Origin: Trigonopsis variabilis
Taxonomy: Eukaryota > Ascomycota > Trigonopsidomycetes > Trigonopsidales > Trigonopsidaceae
Direction: 5' to 3'
Assembly: GCA_003707065.3 (NCBI GenBank)
Contig: PPXM03000005.1
Coordinates: 848,501 to 912,500 of the forward strand
DNA length: 64,000 bases
A program made the position numbers and the translations under genes. Below the pieces are notes generated by a model. That model did not search any database and was not told the origin of the DNA. It worked only from the letters and a program-made list of their open reading frames with translations. Shown here piece by piece: positions 33,848 to 43,746 of this stretch. Numbering within the stretch: the stretch's first letter is position 1; the number at the start of each line of letters is the position of its first letter.

Positions 33848-34891
33848 TCAACTTTGTGGCTCTGCAGATGCTACTCCGTCTGGCTCACCCGAGCCATCTT
33901 GGATGGATGCTTGAATAACTCGTCGTCGTAGATCTTCAAGAGACCAGCCTTTGCCGCCCGATTCTTCGTCCTCAAGCTCTTCTCTGAAAGTCTTGGCCAA
34001 GACAATCTCGCGACCAGTCAGTTTCCTAGCTCCTTCACCCTTTCCGCCTTTCTTATCTTTGACTCTCTCCTCTTCTTCCCGCTTTTTGGCTTCGATTCGT
34101 TTCTGCTTCCATTCGTTAAATGACTCGATTGTAATCTTAGTTTGATTAGACCCTAGCTTGAACCGCTCAGTCTCTATAAATTCTTCCAAAGTAATTGTGG
34201 GCTGGTTCTGAGCAGCCAACCGTTCAGCTTTTTTCTGTTCGTTGGTCTTGAGAACGAAGCCCGGAGGGAGAGAATGCTTGTATTTACAGTTTTCTCCGCC
34301 ATTTGGACAAGTCCAAAACCAACCATATTTGCCATTTTCGACCGCTTCGATAAAGAACTTGCACACTTTATTAGTAATAGTGGGAGGGTTTCCATGCTTA
34401 GACTTGATGACCTTGCGGAGCTCTTCTTCAGACCAGTTAGCACTCAGTTCTTGTTTATTATTCTCAGCTTCGGGCTCGCGGTCGTCTGTATACAGGTCTT
34501 TCTTGTGTCCTTTCCGGTCGAGATCCAAATTATGGCTGAACTTGCATTTGTCTCCTTTTGTACATTTCCCCTCCTTGAACAATATGCAAACGACAGTTTT
34601 CGGGTCAACTCCAAACGGAACCTTCTGGGTCACCACAGGGTTGAATAGCGCAGCAGCCTCCGCTCGTGCTTCTGCTGCTGCCTTTCGCTCCCGCTCCCGA
34701 GCTGCCTTTTCTGCAGCCTTCTTTTTGGCAAGAGGATCATCAAACGCTTGTTTCTCTACCTGTTGGACATACTTCTGGACTTTTGCCGACTTGTTCTTAT
34801 TCTTGAGCCCAAAGGTCTTGTCTTCGAAGGCCTTCTGTTTCTTGCTAGCCTTTTCCTTGGACGACGTCTGCTGTTGTTTTTTCGGAGGCAT
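33848..34891 (-). CDS. TMA46: CCCH zinc-finger ribosome-associated protein Tma46 (ZC3H15/DFRP1)
   Basis: This single-exon gene encodes 347 residues. The start MPPKKQQQTSSKEKASKKQKAF and the segment DKTFGLKNKNKSAKVQKYV are family hallmarks. Two CCCH fingers follow: CILFKEGKCTKGDKCKFSH (near 105) and CKFFIEAVENGKYGWFWTCPNGGENCKYKH (near 185). A DFRP domain comes next (TLEEFIETERFKL...TIESFNEWKQKR). It binds and stabilises the Rbg1/DRG1 GTPase and associates with translating ribosomes. The highly charged Lys/Ala/Glu-rich coil near residues 50-85 is typical. Confidence 0.93.
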   Translation of the reverse strand: MPPKKQQQTSSKEKASKKQKAFEDKTFGLKNKNKSAKVQKYVQQVEKQAFDDPLAKKKAAEKAARERERKAAAEARAEAAALFNPVVTQKVPFGVDPKTVVCILFKEGKCTKGDKCKFSHNLDLDRKGHKKDLYTDDREPEAENNKQELSANWSEEELRKVIKSKHGNPPTITNKVCKFFIEAVENGKYGWFWTCPNGGENCKYKHSLPPGFVLKTNEQKKAERLAAQNQPTITLEEFIETERFKLGSNQTKITIESFNEWKQKRIEAKKREEEERVKDKKGGKGEGARKLTGREIVLAKTFREELEDEESGGKGWSLEDLRRRVIQASIQDGSGEPDGVASAEPQS

Positions 34892-35524
34892 CTCTCAAAT
34901 ATTGTGTTGAAGATCAAATCAGGTGAAATGGGAGTGCTAATAGATAAATATACAGATTCTCCCTCACTTCGTGTTCGGGGGAAAATGTTTGAAAACTGTC
35001 ACGTGAGTGTAAGGCCGTATCTTTGCGATGACGAAAGAAGGTTCAACACGTTACGGAAGGCGAGACTTTCTGCTTGTCTAAAAACCTCAGATATTATATA
35101 TTATACTAGCAAAAAAATTATGGCTGACCATGACGCTGAAAAAACGTAAACAGCATACGATGTTGGAAGATGTTGATATTCTCGTCTTCCTTAATAATGG
35201 AACAGAAGTCCATGGACTATAGGAAATGTCTCATGATGTCTGGTCTATTTACTGTTCTGAGCGTAATGGATTTATCAGTCTGATATTCAACGTGGCTTGA
35301 AGGCTATGACGATAATTACTCATTGTAAAAAGTATTAGCACATCGGGAATCACTAAATTCCCTTACTGTTCAATAATTAATATCCTTGAAGCTTAAACAA
35401 GATCTACGACCAGTAGTCATAACATCAACAAGCCTACTTCATCGTGGGCGATCGAATGGAGTCTACGCTGAGAGACGCCTACTTCATCAGAATTAGAAGA
35501 AATAAAACCAGAAAAATCATCAAA
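34892..35524. other. TMA46 promoter / EXO70 3' intergenic region
   Basis: This 633-bp AT-rich region lies between two minus-strand genes. It has a perfect TCACGTGA palindrome at 34999-35006 (E-box/CDE1 type) about 110 nt upstream of TMA46. No open frame of interest is seen. Confidence 0.45.
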
Positions 35525-37544
35525 TCATGCCAAAGAGTTTAGAGTTGCATCAAAGGCCTGCTTGTCGTACTTCAAATATTTCTCTTGATGCTTAGTGAAA
35601 TCACTTGCGCTGTGCCGGTCGTAGAATCGGTGGTATAAGGGAGAAATGAACTTGATTTCTTTGACTAGCCATGCCCTTAGCTCGGGGTCTCTGATGTTGT
35701 AGGCTCGCTGCTTCGCAACCAGTTCTTCAAACTCGGCGTTGAAGTTTCTAAAACGCTCTTTGATTAACTCTCTATCTTTCGAAGAAAGATTAGCCTTTCC
35801 CCCGGGGACTCCAGTTTTAACAAACGTGTTATCCATCAGTATCGAGACCATCTGTTTCCAAGGATCCAAGAAGAAGTTGAGCTCTCGCTTCTTGAGTTTA
35901 TCCAATCGCTCTAGATCTTGTTTTTCTATCAACTGCGATAAGCTACTAGATGCTATCGCTTTGTCAATCAAGGTAAGATTCGTCAACACAAACAGGCCAG
36001 TGGGACCTTTCTTCTTAACGAGCGAGGACGCTTTTAGTTCCAAGTTTATCGCGAGACAGTCTATGGCATCAAAGATAAACTGGGACAAGACTTGTTCTGG
36101 TGTAGCTCCCGGAACACTGCCAAGGTCGACTAGCTGACTTGAGAAGGTCCGCGCCCATACTGGTTTGGGAGTAGGAATCCAAGAGCCAGGAACAACGTCG
36201 CTAATAATTCGGAGTGTCGTTTCAGGATATTCCGAGAACTTGCGCAGTTTCGATGTCACTTCAGTAGTCACATCGATAACACCATAGTCGCTTGGTAGAG
36301 AGGTGATGTTGTTAGCCCTGACCTCTATGTAGGAAATAATCTGGGCAAAGCATCCTTCTAAAGTACGTTTCAAGCGATTCTGTGCTTTGACCAGCACCGC
36401 AGGAACAGTGATCTCCAGGCCTTGGGCTAAAGCTACACAAAGAGCATCGATCGACTCGTAGACGTCTAATCCAAACAAGAAATCTGACTCCAGAGACCCT
36501 TTTATGGAGTCACAAATATCCTCGATAACCTTGGAGTAGCCTTCAATAGCTGGATCAGTAGTCTCAGTGAAACATGTCTTTTGAAAGCGGTCATCAGTCC
36601 ATATCTGTCGAATATTGGAAATCTCAGTCTGCAATAAGAATCAGGTCATTCAAATGTCACTTACGGCTAACAGCCCATACAAGGCCTGGCTGTAAGTAAG
36701 AAATGAGGTCGATCCTTTGGTATAGATGCCCTCTCCAATTTTCTTCAAGCTTGAGTTCGCTAATGGAGCCAAAGATTGGATGAAGTAGTCACTTCGGACT
36801 GTCGCATAGATATGTAGAGGCTTCTTGTTATTAACATGTAAGAAATAGTTAACAATGAATCGTATTTCTTTGACACATGGATCTGAAAGGTTTGGAATCA
36901 CAAAATCTTAATCTTAGATTTTGAAATTTTCAATACACTTACCGTTCGATGAGAAAAGACTGGAGTCAATGGGCTGTGACTCTTCCCGGAGTTTCTCCCG
37001 GAATACAGACTCGAGCTGAGCGATTCCATTTAGCCGAAGAGTTTCCTAATCATTAACTACTATTACTATTCGATATAGTTACCAGACTATCCATAATTTT
37101 CTCGTTACCGTTTATCTTTGCGACTTTCAAGCTATTCAGCCCATCAATAACTGTGCGCAGCGATTTGGTGTATTTCTCGAGGCCGACCGCGCGAGGACTA
37201 ATTATCAGAACACACTCAACAATTGGTTCTATTCATACCCCATCTTAATAGTAGGTTCCTCTTTTAATGACACTTCGGCAAAATGACCCAGATTGGCGAC
37301 AGCGTCGAGAGTTGCCTCTATGTCTTTCTCGTTAGATGAAGCTATATAATATATATTTCTTACTTCGACTTATTCTTTGCATTTTCATAGTAGATCCAGT
37401 AATTGGCCTGATTGCAGCCTCAATCTTTGAAGCGCTAAAAGACAACTTGTCTAGTGACTCTGCAATTTTCGCACTCAGCTCATCAGTCCGAAGCAGGTTC
37501 TCTTCAAGGATCTGAAGATCAGCCTCATCTGCATCAACAGTCAT
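35525..37544 (-). CDS. EXO70: Exocyst complex subunit Exo70
   Basis: The gene has six exons. Exon 1 is 37364-37544, exon 2 ends at 37239, exon 3 is 37083-37197, exon 4 is 36943-37045, exon 5 is 36665-36906 and exon 6 is 35525-36628. The later introns are 41, 37, 36 and 36 nt with normal GT-AG ends. The product is about 607 residues. The N-terminus (ILEENLLRTDELSAKIAESL, then IEAAIRPITGSTMKMQR) is the Exo70 coiled-coil head; exon 6 is the helical CorEx rod ending YLKYDKQAFDATLNSL. Exo70 binds PI(4,5)P2 and Rho GTPases to tether secretory vesicles at the plasma membrane. The exon 1-2 junction is ambiguous: a 46-nt intron (37318-37363) or a 22-nt one (37342-37363) both keep frame. I favour 46 nt because it contains CTAAC. 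Confidence 0.88.
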
Positions 37545-37753
37545 TTCGCAATCGCTGGGACATTCAACACCTTATATCTACTATCGAATGCAGTCGCTGG
37601 TATCCCGAACTGTATCGGTCGGGCGCTACGGGTGTCCTGAGAGTCTTTACTCTCTCATATTTGATATTCACTCATAATATAAGAAAGGATATATAGAAAC
37701 ACTTTATTTGGAGTTTTGGATGGAGTAATAATCCTGCCTCTAAGCTTTCGGGC

Positions 37754-38108
37754 TTACAAAGGTGAGACTACATCAGGTCGTTTCAAGCACATCTTGTATT
37801 CGCGCAAACCGGTAGTGGTGGATGACTCTAAAAAGACTTTTGAGGAGACATTACTATAATTGTGAGGCAATGAATTGATGATTTTCATGTCAATCTCTCG
37901 AGCACGAGTAGCATTATTCCTACACATGGGATTAATGTGGATAACATCCAAACAGTCACATCTGTCGACTTTGAGCGAGACAATTAATCTTCTGGTAGGT
38001 CCAGGAAGAATATAAACTAACAAGTCGACATATTTCAATCTGTACATCTATAATTGAGCTTGATCGATTGCTCTAGAGGGAAAGACTCACGGTCCAAGTA
38101 TCCGCCAT
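37754..38108 (-). CDS. Small uncharacterised protein, two exons
   Basis: I do not recognise this protein. An 18-nt first exon (38091-38108, encoding MADTWT) joins across a 43-nt intron (38048-38090, GTGAGT...TTATAG) to 37754-38047, giving 103 residues. The second exon also begins with an ATG (MYRLKYVDLL), so translation could start there if the first exon is wrong. The sequence mixes hydrophobic strands (LLVYILP, RLIVSLKV) with a charged middle and has four Cys, not arranged as a clear zinc site. It sits between EXO70 (same strand, 209 bp away) and the divergent phospholipase gene (239 bp). A good donor site and the intact frame favour a real gene. Confidence 0.4.
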
Positions 38109-38347
38109 AGTACGGCTTGATTTCCTTTGGTTCCGAGATGCAATCACTAAGAAAATGATTTTCTGGGATCAACAGCTTGCTAGAACACGAGCATTCTAGG
38201 GTACTAAAAGTCGACGACGGACTGTAGTTGATGCAACCTCTCCAGCTGCGTTACAAGAGATGAGCTTCTCGATGTGTTACGTATACTTTTATCTATTCAT
38301 CTCTCCAACCTCATTAGAGTCGAAATTGTAGAATTGGATTCAAACTG

Positions 38348-40793
38348 ATGAAATCTTTGGGATGTCTTCTCTATTCCAGTGTTTCGTTGAGGGGAACAGT
38401 ACTCCAATCCACGGCTACGGTTGGTGTCCGTTCTTATCGATGGACAGGAAGAGCGAGACTTCAGAGACAAGGTACTGTTGAGAATGTGAATACATTTAAC
38501 CTATATTAGGAAAGTGGCCGTATGATACTTATTTCGGAATTGCTTCGGGGATCTTAACTGGAGTTGTTGTTTTGGGTTCATGTCCCGGGCTATTCTTGTG
38601 TGATTCCTTTTCATCGAAAGCCAACGATAACGACAACCATAACAAAAAGACTGAAGGCGAGGTGGTTGAAGATCTTAAATCAGAATCGAAGCTACTGGTA
38701 GCGTCCATGCAGGTCAAGCAGAAACTCGAGTCAGTAAAAAAGACCATCGAGGATTCCCATAAAGATCTCAAGCAGACGATTGCTGAAAAAGCCAACCAAT
38801 GGAGTTCGTTTAATGTGTTCGATGAGCAGACGGTTTTCAATCTGGACGCTAGCTTTGAGGATATGAAGAAGCGTATCACCAGTTTGATAAATTTCGATAT
38901 CAAGGATACAATGCCTGCTTGGGTTACCGCTCTCAACTCGTTGAGTGATTTTGATACAGGAACTGGTGCAGAAATAATGAAAGAGGCTCTTGATCCAAAT
39001 CTCAACCCTGAAATCTCGCGCTTGGCTTATGTGAGATTGGGTAATAAACTATGCCAAGAAGAACAAGAATTTCTGAAAAAGCGGAAATCTCGTGTGGTAT
39101 CTGCCTTTGCCAAATATATGGGCATACCTGAGGCTCTGATTCACCAGGATGACGTCCCAATTATCGGAATCGCAGCATCTGGGGGAGGTTACCGCGCAAT
39201 GACATCTTCTGCTGCATACCTTCATATTTGCAAGGAAACTGGACTGTTTGATTGTACATCCTACGTTGCGGGAGTTAGTGGTTCGACGTGGCTTTTGGGC
39301 CTATATTACTCACTCGCTAATGGAGACTTTGGTAAAGTGAGACAACATTTCAAGGATCGGATGACGGTGCATATAGCAGACCCGCGACCTATTTTAGATC
39401 TTCTTACTAATAAGCCAATGTCAAAGTATATCCTTCATTCTTTCATCGAAAAGTACCGTTCTGGCTATTGTGAAATGGGGGTTCCTGACCTTTACGGTGT
39501 GCTTCTAGCAGCTAGATTACTTACGCCTGACGAAAACTCCAAGACTGCTCTAGATATAAACAATCTGAAGATTTCTAGTCAAAGGAAGATGCTGATCGAT
39601 GGAGAGTTTCCCTTGCCAATCTATTCAGCTGTTAGGCATGAGATTCCACTGACAAAAGTTTCAACTGATATTATAACTCGAATAAAACAGTTTCAATGGT
39701 TTGAGACCACGCCATATGAACTGGGCTCTGAGGATATTGCTGCTTGGATTCCGACTTGGGCCCAAGGGAGGCGTTTTGAAAATGGTGTTAGCGTCGGTTT
39801 GATCTACCCAGAAATTGAGATGTCACTACTGTTTGGAGTTTATGGATCTGCTTTTTGTGCAACTTTGAGCCACTACTATCGTGAAATCGAACCTTTTATC
39901 TCACAGTACCCAGGTTTCAATATGGTCCATCGTGTTATGACTGAGCGGGATGGTGATTTGATCGGCATGCACCCTATTTCTCCTTTTTCTATTCCAAACT
40001 ACATCCAAGGAATGGAGAGACTGAAGCGAACGAAATTCTTTCCCAAAGGTTTAGAGCAGAAGAAATTCATTGAATTGATGGACGCTGGGATGGTAAATAA
40101 CCTGGCAACGTTCCCTCTATTGAGAAAAGAACGAAATGTGGACCTGGTGATTGCATTTGATGCTTCAGCAGACATTAATGAAGTCGAGTGGCTTGAAGTT
40201 ACCGGAGCATATGCGAAAGATCGGAAAATTGAGGGATGGCCAGTTAAACAAGGGTGGAGAAAAGAAAGATATCCTGAAGCTAACAAGGAAGAGACGGGTG
40301 ATTTGAACGAAAGGCCTGATCCCAAATCAGGACAGTTCTCGTCTTCCGAGAAAGCAGTGGATATTGGTCGCAAACTGGGACCTTGTACGACTTGGTTTGG
40401 AGATAAAATTGATGAAGAAGAAAATGAATCCTCGGACGTGAGCATTTTTGGTTGGGGAGGATTTGGAGACGTTTCTGATCTAACCAAGAGACAGATCGCG
40501 GTAGCCTACTTTCCATTCATTCCTAATGATAAAGTCGAGGGGATGGACCCCGATAGGACCGATTTCATGAGCACGTGGAATTTCGAGGTAAGGTGACTTG
40601 TCATGAGAGCGCTACTAAAAGCTAGTATACTCCTGAAGATGTTGACTCAGTATTTAAATTGGCCGAAGCAAACTTCCGGGATGGGGAAGACAAGCTAAAA
40701 ACTCTAGTGCGACGCGTCTATTTACGCAAAAAAAGGGCTAGGGAACACCGGAACTTTCAATTGGCAAAAAGCTTTCTAACTGAGTGGGACTAG
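38348..40793 (+). CDS. Mitochondrially targeted cPLA2-like (lyso)phospholipase
   Basis: Exons 38348-38471, 38510-40587 and 40626-40793 (introns 38 and 38 nt) encode 789 residues. The first ~40 residues lack acids and are Arg/Ser-rich (SVSLRGTVLQ, VGVRSYRWTGRARLQRQ), as in a matrix presequence. A membrane-spanning segment follows (YFGIASGILTGVVVLG). A charged coiled coil precedes the lysophospholipase/cPLA2 catalytic domain: oxyanion loop AASGGGYRAM, nucleophile Ser in AGVSGSTWLLG, and the catalytic-Asp segment LMDAGMVNNLATFPLL. The tail is Lys/Arg-rich and helical. It would be an inner-membrane-anchored enzyme cleaving acyl chains of mitochondrial phospholipids. Family assignment is firm; location is inference from the N-terminus; substrate is unknown. 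Confidence 0.88.
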
Positions 40794-41026
40794 ATGTCTT
40801 AATCTGCGACTTCTTTCCGTGTCAGACTTCTTTCTGTGTCAATGCCTTTCATTTATTAGTTGCCGATTTGCTCCACCAGATTGGGTTAGAGACTATTTTA
40901 CTTTTCGAATACTTTAAAATCACTCGTCGATCCGACTTAATGATGAAAGACGCAACGCAAGACCTAGAGATATATGTCAAAAAGTGAGTGAACTATCATG
41001 CATCATCATCGGACGCGCGGCGCGCG

Positions 41027-41047
41027 AATTAATTAATTAATTAATTA
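41027..41047. repeat. AATT tetranucleotide microsatellite
   Basis: Five and a quarter copies of AATT follow immediately after a 13-bp run of pure C/G, an abrupt composition switch. Confidence 0.8.
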
Positions 41048-41460
41048 CTCTTTGGGAACAATATATTACGTAATGTTAGATGCCTCTTGATTCCTATTGA
41101 AGTCGAATCGCAAATACGGCAAAAGAACTACCTTTTGACATACTAACTTGTAATCGTAAGCTTGAATTTATTTTCTCTCTTTTTAACCAGATATTCTTAT
41201 TAGTAAGCTGTCGATGTTGCACTTTGATATAGTTATTCCCAGAAAGTGTCGTTGGTAGTGCAGAAAGACAATACAATACTTGTCCTGTCTCACAATCGCC
41301 GACAGGGTTTCATACTAAATACCGGAAGGACCCTCCCTAAATCTATATATATATAGGTTAAAATTATGGAGGTGAATCTATCATGTAATTTAGGAAGAAG
41401 AGGAAAACAATCGGATTCAAATATATGGTGACTCCCTTTCCCCTTAATCGCGGTACATGG

Positions 41461-41467
41461 TCACGTG
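41461..41467. promoter_or_regulatory. TCACGTG E-box upstream of the cyclin-box gene
   Basis: This is a CACGTG-core site of the Cbf1/Pho4 bHLH type, about 185 nt upstream of the cyclin-box ATG. The short motif alone is weak evidence of function. Confidence 0.3.
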
Positions 41468-41650
41468 CATGTGATTGTAGCCTGGGCTGGGCCTAATTAT
41501 GCAGGGGATCCTTAAGATCGAACCGCTCTCTTGTCGTGGAGTTAGCTTGATTTCAACGCTCTTTTTGTTTTTGTTTCTTGGTACTATATAGTCGTTCTTT
41601 GAACCCTTTTCGTCACTCCTTATATTATACGACGTTTTATCCATTTCTTT

Positions 41651-42199
41651 ATGGAATCGACTGCCTTTGAACCCAGTTCTCCAGAGCTTGAATTACTCTA
41701 CGAACCTCTCTCCAGTCTTCCGACCCCACCTGACTCCTTCCAATGCTATTTTGTGCCCACAAAATTGAAGGAAGATGCATTATTTATGCAACTAGGGCCT
41801 GGGCTAGACGATACAGGGTGCAGTCCTCCGAACTCTCCGCTATTGGCTCAGATGAAAGATATTGAAAATGCAATGAAAGCAGGCCATCAAGATTTTTGTC
41901 TAGATAAGATACGTGGAGTCCTGTTGAGGACTCAATGCGGTGGCAGTGCAGTGGACTTGACAATGTCTCTTTTAATGACAGTCTGGAAGCATATAAAACT
42001 AGGACCACAAGCACTGGAGTTGGCACATATTTTTGCATGTATAAGCATAGCCTCAAAGTTTCTGGATGACCATCTTACTATTCTTGATGTGATATGCTCG
42101 GCCATCACCACGTCAAGGTTACGTGAATATGAGCTGGAGATCTTGAAAATGATAGATTACGGTATCTTTAGAGTTTGGAAACAAAATGAGAAACAATAG
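41651..42199 (+). CDS. Short single-cyclin-box protein
   Basis: This single-exon gene encodes 182 residues. The first 70 residues are Pro/Ser/Glu-rich with several possible CDK sites (SSPE, PTPPDS, SPPNSP), suggesting a regulated, unstable tail. Residues ~70-178 resemble an N-terminal cyclin fold: LAHIFACISIASKFLDDHLT, then LREYELEILKMIDYGIF matches cyclin helices 3-5. Only one cyclin fold is present, as in PCL/Pho80-type and a few other small cyclins, and the protein stops right after it. Partner kinase and role cannot be read from sequence. It should act with a CDK. ATG 41651 is the first in frame. Confidence 0.6.
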   Translation: MESTAFEPSSPELELLYEPLSSLPTPPDSFQCYFVPTKLKEDALFMQLGPGLDDTGCSPPNSPLLAQMKDIENAMKAGHQDFCLDKIRGVLLRTQCGGSAVDLTMSLLMTVWKHIKLGPQALELAHIFACISIASKFLDDHLTILDVICSAITTSRLREYELEILKMIDYGIFRVWKQNEKQ

Positions 42200-42360
42200 C
42201 TTGGCCCGTATCGTGCACGAGAGTTGATTGTTGGGTTAAGGAAGGGTGACAAATGGTGGTCAGGAGACGGAGTAAATGGATATTGCATTCAGTCATTAGA
42301 AAAATCGACGTTTTATCATATCATAAATACACATCTCTATTTACAAGACAGTAGAAGCGC

Positions 42361-43523
42361 TCAAATCAAGTTTCGTGCAGCGCACGCTTCAGCAATAAGG
42401 ATACCTGAGCCGGCAGCGCCCAAGACCGTATTATGTGAGAGAACCACAAACTTATCGTCTAGAACAGGGTCGGGGCGGATTCGACCGACAGACACAGCGT
42501 AACCAGCATCTCGATTACGATCCAATCGAGGTTGTGGTCGATCTGGTTGTTCAAGAACATGAATGGCATGAACAGGAGCCGAGTAGGTTTGTTTTAGCTG
42601 AGCTTCGCATTTATAATCCCTGAATGCCTGAGCAATCTCCTCTGGCGAAGGAGGAGGTTGCTTGTGAAATTTAACGCTCACGCATTCCATATGGCCATCT
42701 ATGACAGCAACCCGATTACACTGAGCTGACACCTTCATTTCCTCAGCCGGAACTTTGTCAATAGTGTGACCGTCTGCAGAGACCTCACCGAGGATCTTTT
42801 GGGTCTCATTTTCGAGCTTATCCTCTTCACCAGAGATATAAGGAATCACATTGTCCAAAATATCCATACTGCTCACGCCAGGTGAAAAACCAGCTCCTGA
42901 CACTGCCTGCATCGTGGTAACTATTACACTCTCCAAAGGACCAAACGCGTCGACGAGGGCCTTCAAAGGAACAACGAGGCCAGCAGTAGAGCAATTCGAA
43001 ATACAGACGATGAAACCTTTCTTGCCCTCTTTTTTCTGCTGCTCAATGAGATCCAAGTGATCCAAGTTCACAAGAGGGACAATCAATGGAACGTCAGGAT
43101 CTTGTCGGTGGTTCTTGGCGTTGGAGATAACAGCCAAGCCATTTTTGGCAAATTCGGTTTCTTGAGTTGATCAGTCGTGTTCATAAAACATAAGTAAACT
43201 TACCGACGGAACCTGCGACATCAGAATCAAGGCCGGAGAAGACAACATCACAATCCTTGAAGTATGAAGATTCACAAGGAACCACTTCAATATTGGCAAC
43301 CGCTTCAGGCAGTGTATCTTGCTGCTTCCAGTAAACAGCATCTGCATATCTCTTGCCCGCCGAGCGAGAGGAAGCCCCCAAGGCAGTGATTTCAAACTCG
43401 GGATGGTTCGATAACAGTAAGATAAATCGCTGACCGACACTTCCAGTTGCACCGAGTACACCTATCAAGTTAAAGGCTATATATTTATTTAAACTGCTTA
43501 CCAGCTCTCTTTATGGCGACCAT
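42361..43523 (-). CDS. HOM2: Aspartate-semialdehyde dehydrogenase
   Basis: Three exons give 359 residues: a 22-nt first exon (43502-43523, MVAIKRAG), then 43204-43461 and 42361-43160, with introns of 40 and 43 nt. It catalyses NADPH-dependent reduction of aspartyl phosphate to aspartate semialdehyde, the branch point to homoserine, threonine and methionine. NADP site VLGATGSVGQRF spans the first splice junction. The catalytic Cys is in CISNCSTAGLVVPLKAL. The substrate-binding segment QAVSGAGFSPGV and the C-terminal NTVLGAAGSGILIAE are intact. Length matches yeast Hom2. It is divergent from the PPR-like gene over 223 bp. Confidence 0.96.
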
Positions 43524-43746
43524 TGTAATGACTAATTCAGAAACCACACTCAAGATTTTAGCCAGCTAGTAACGTTACCCTGCCGTACCGACTTTTCCGA
43601 GCAGAGCCTGGTGCTAGTCTCACATTCTGGTATGAGAAAAAGTTCTGAGCAGAACTAGACCACTTAATCAAACGGAGGAGAAATAGCACTGGATTTGTCA
43701 AGATCAGCTTTCGGTGCGGTTGTTGGAAACGGTCGACGCTATAAAG

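Larger units (their letters stand above)
40794..41650. other. Intergenic region, cyclin-gene promoter, with simple repeats
   Basis: This 857-bp region holds a CpG-rich 13-mer at 41014-41026 directly followed by an AATT tetranucleotide run (41027-41047), a TA dinucleotide run near 41344-41355, and a TCACGTG element at 41461-41467 about 185 nt before the cyclin ATG. The open frame 40784-40987 is not convincing. Confidence 0.5.

Noticed and set aside
34242-35149. Long plus-strand frames opposite TMA46
   Set aside because: They are low-complexity shadows of the Lys/Ala/Glu-rich TMA46 coding strand.
36883-36942. A 60-nt EXO70 intron ending CTTTCAG
   Set aside because: The closer acceptor at 36907 gives 36 nt and restores the DFVIPNLSDP segment typical of Exo70, which the longer intron would remove.
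37328-37363. A 36-nt EXO70 intron ending CTAACGAG
   Set aside because: It looked attractive by length, but the following frame would be wrong by one base.
38529-39005. Minus-strand frame under the phospholipase
   Set aside because: Antisense shadow of a clearly coding exon.
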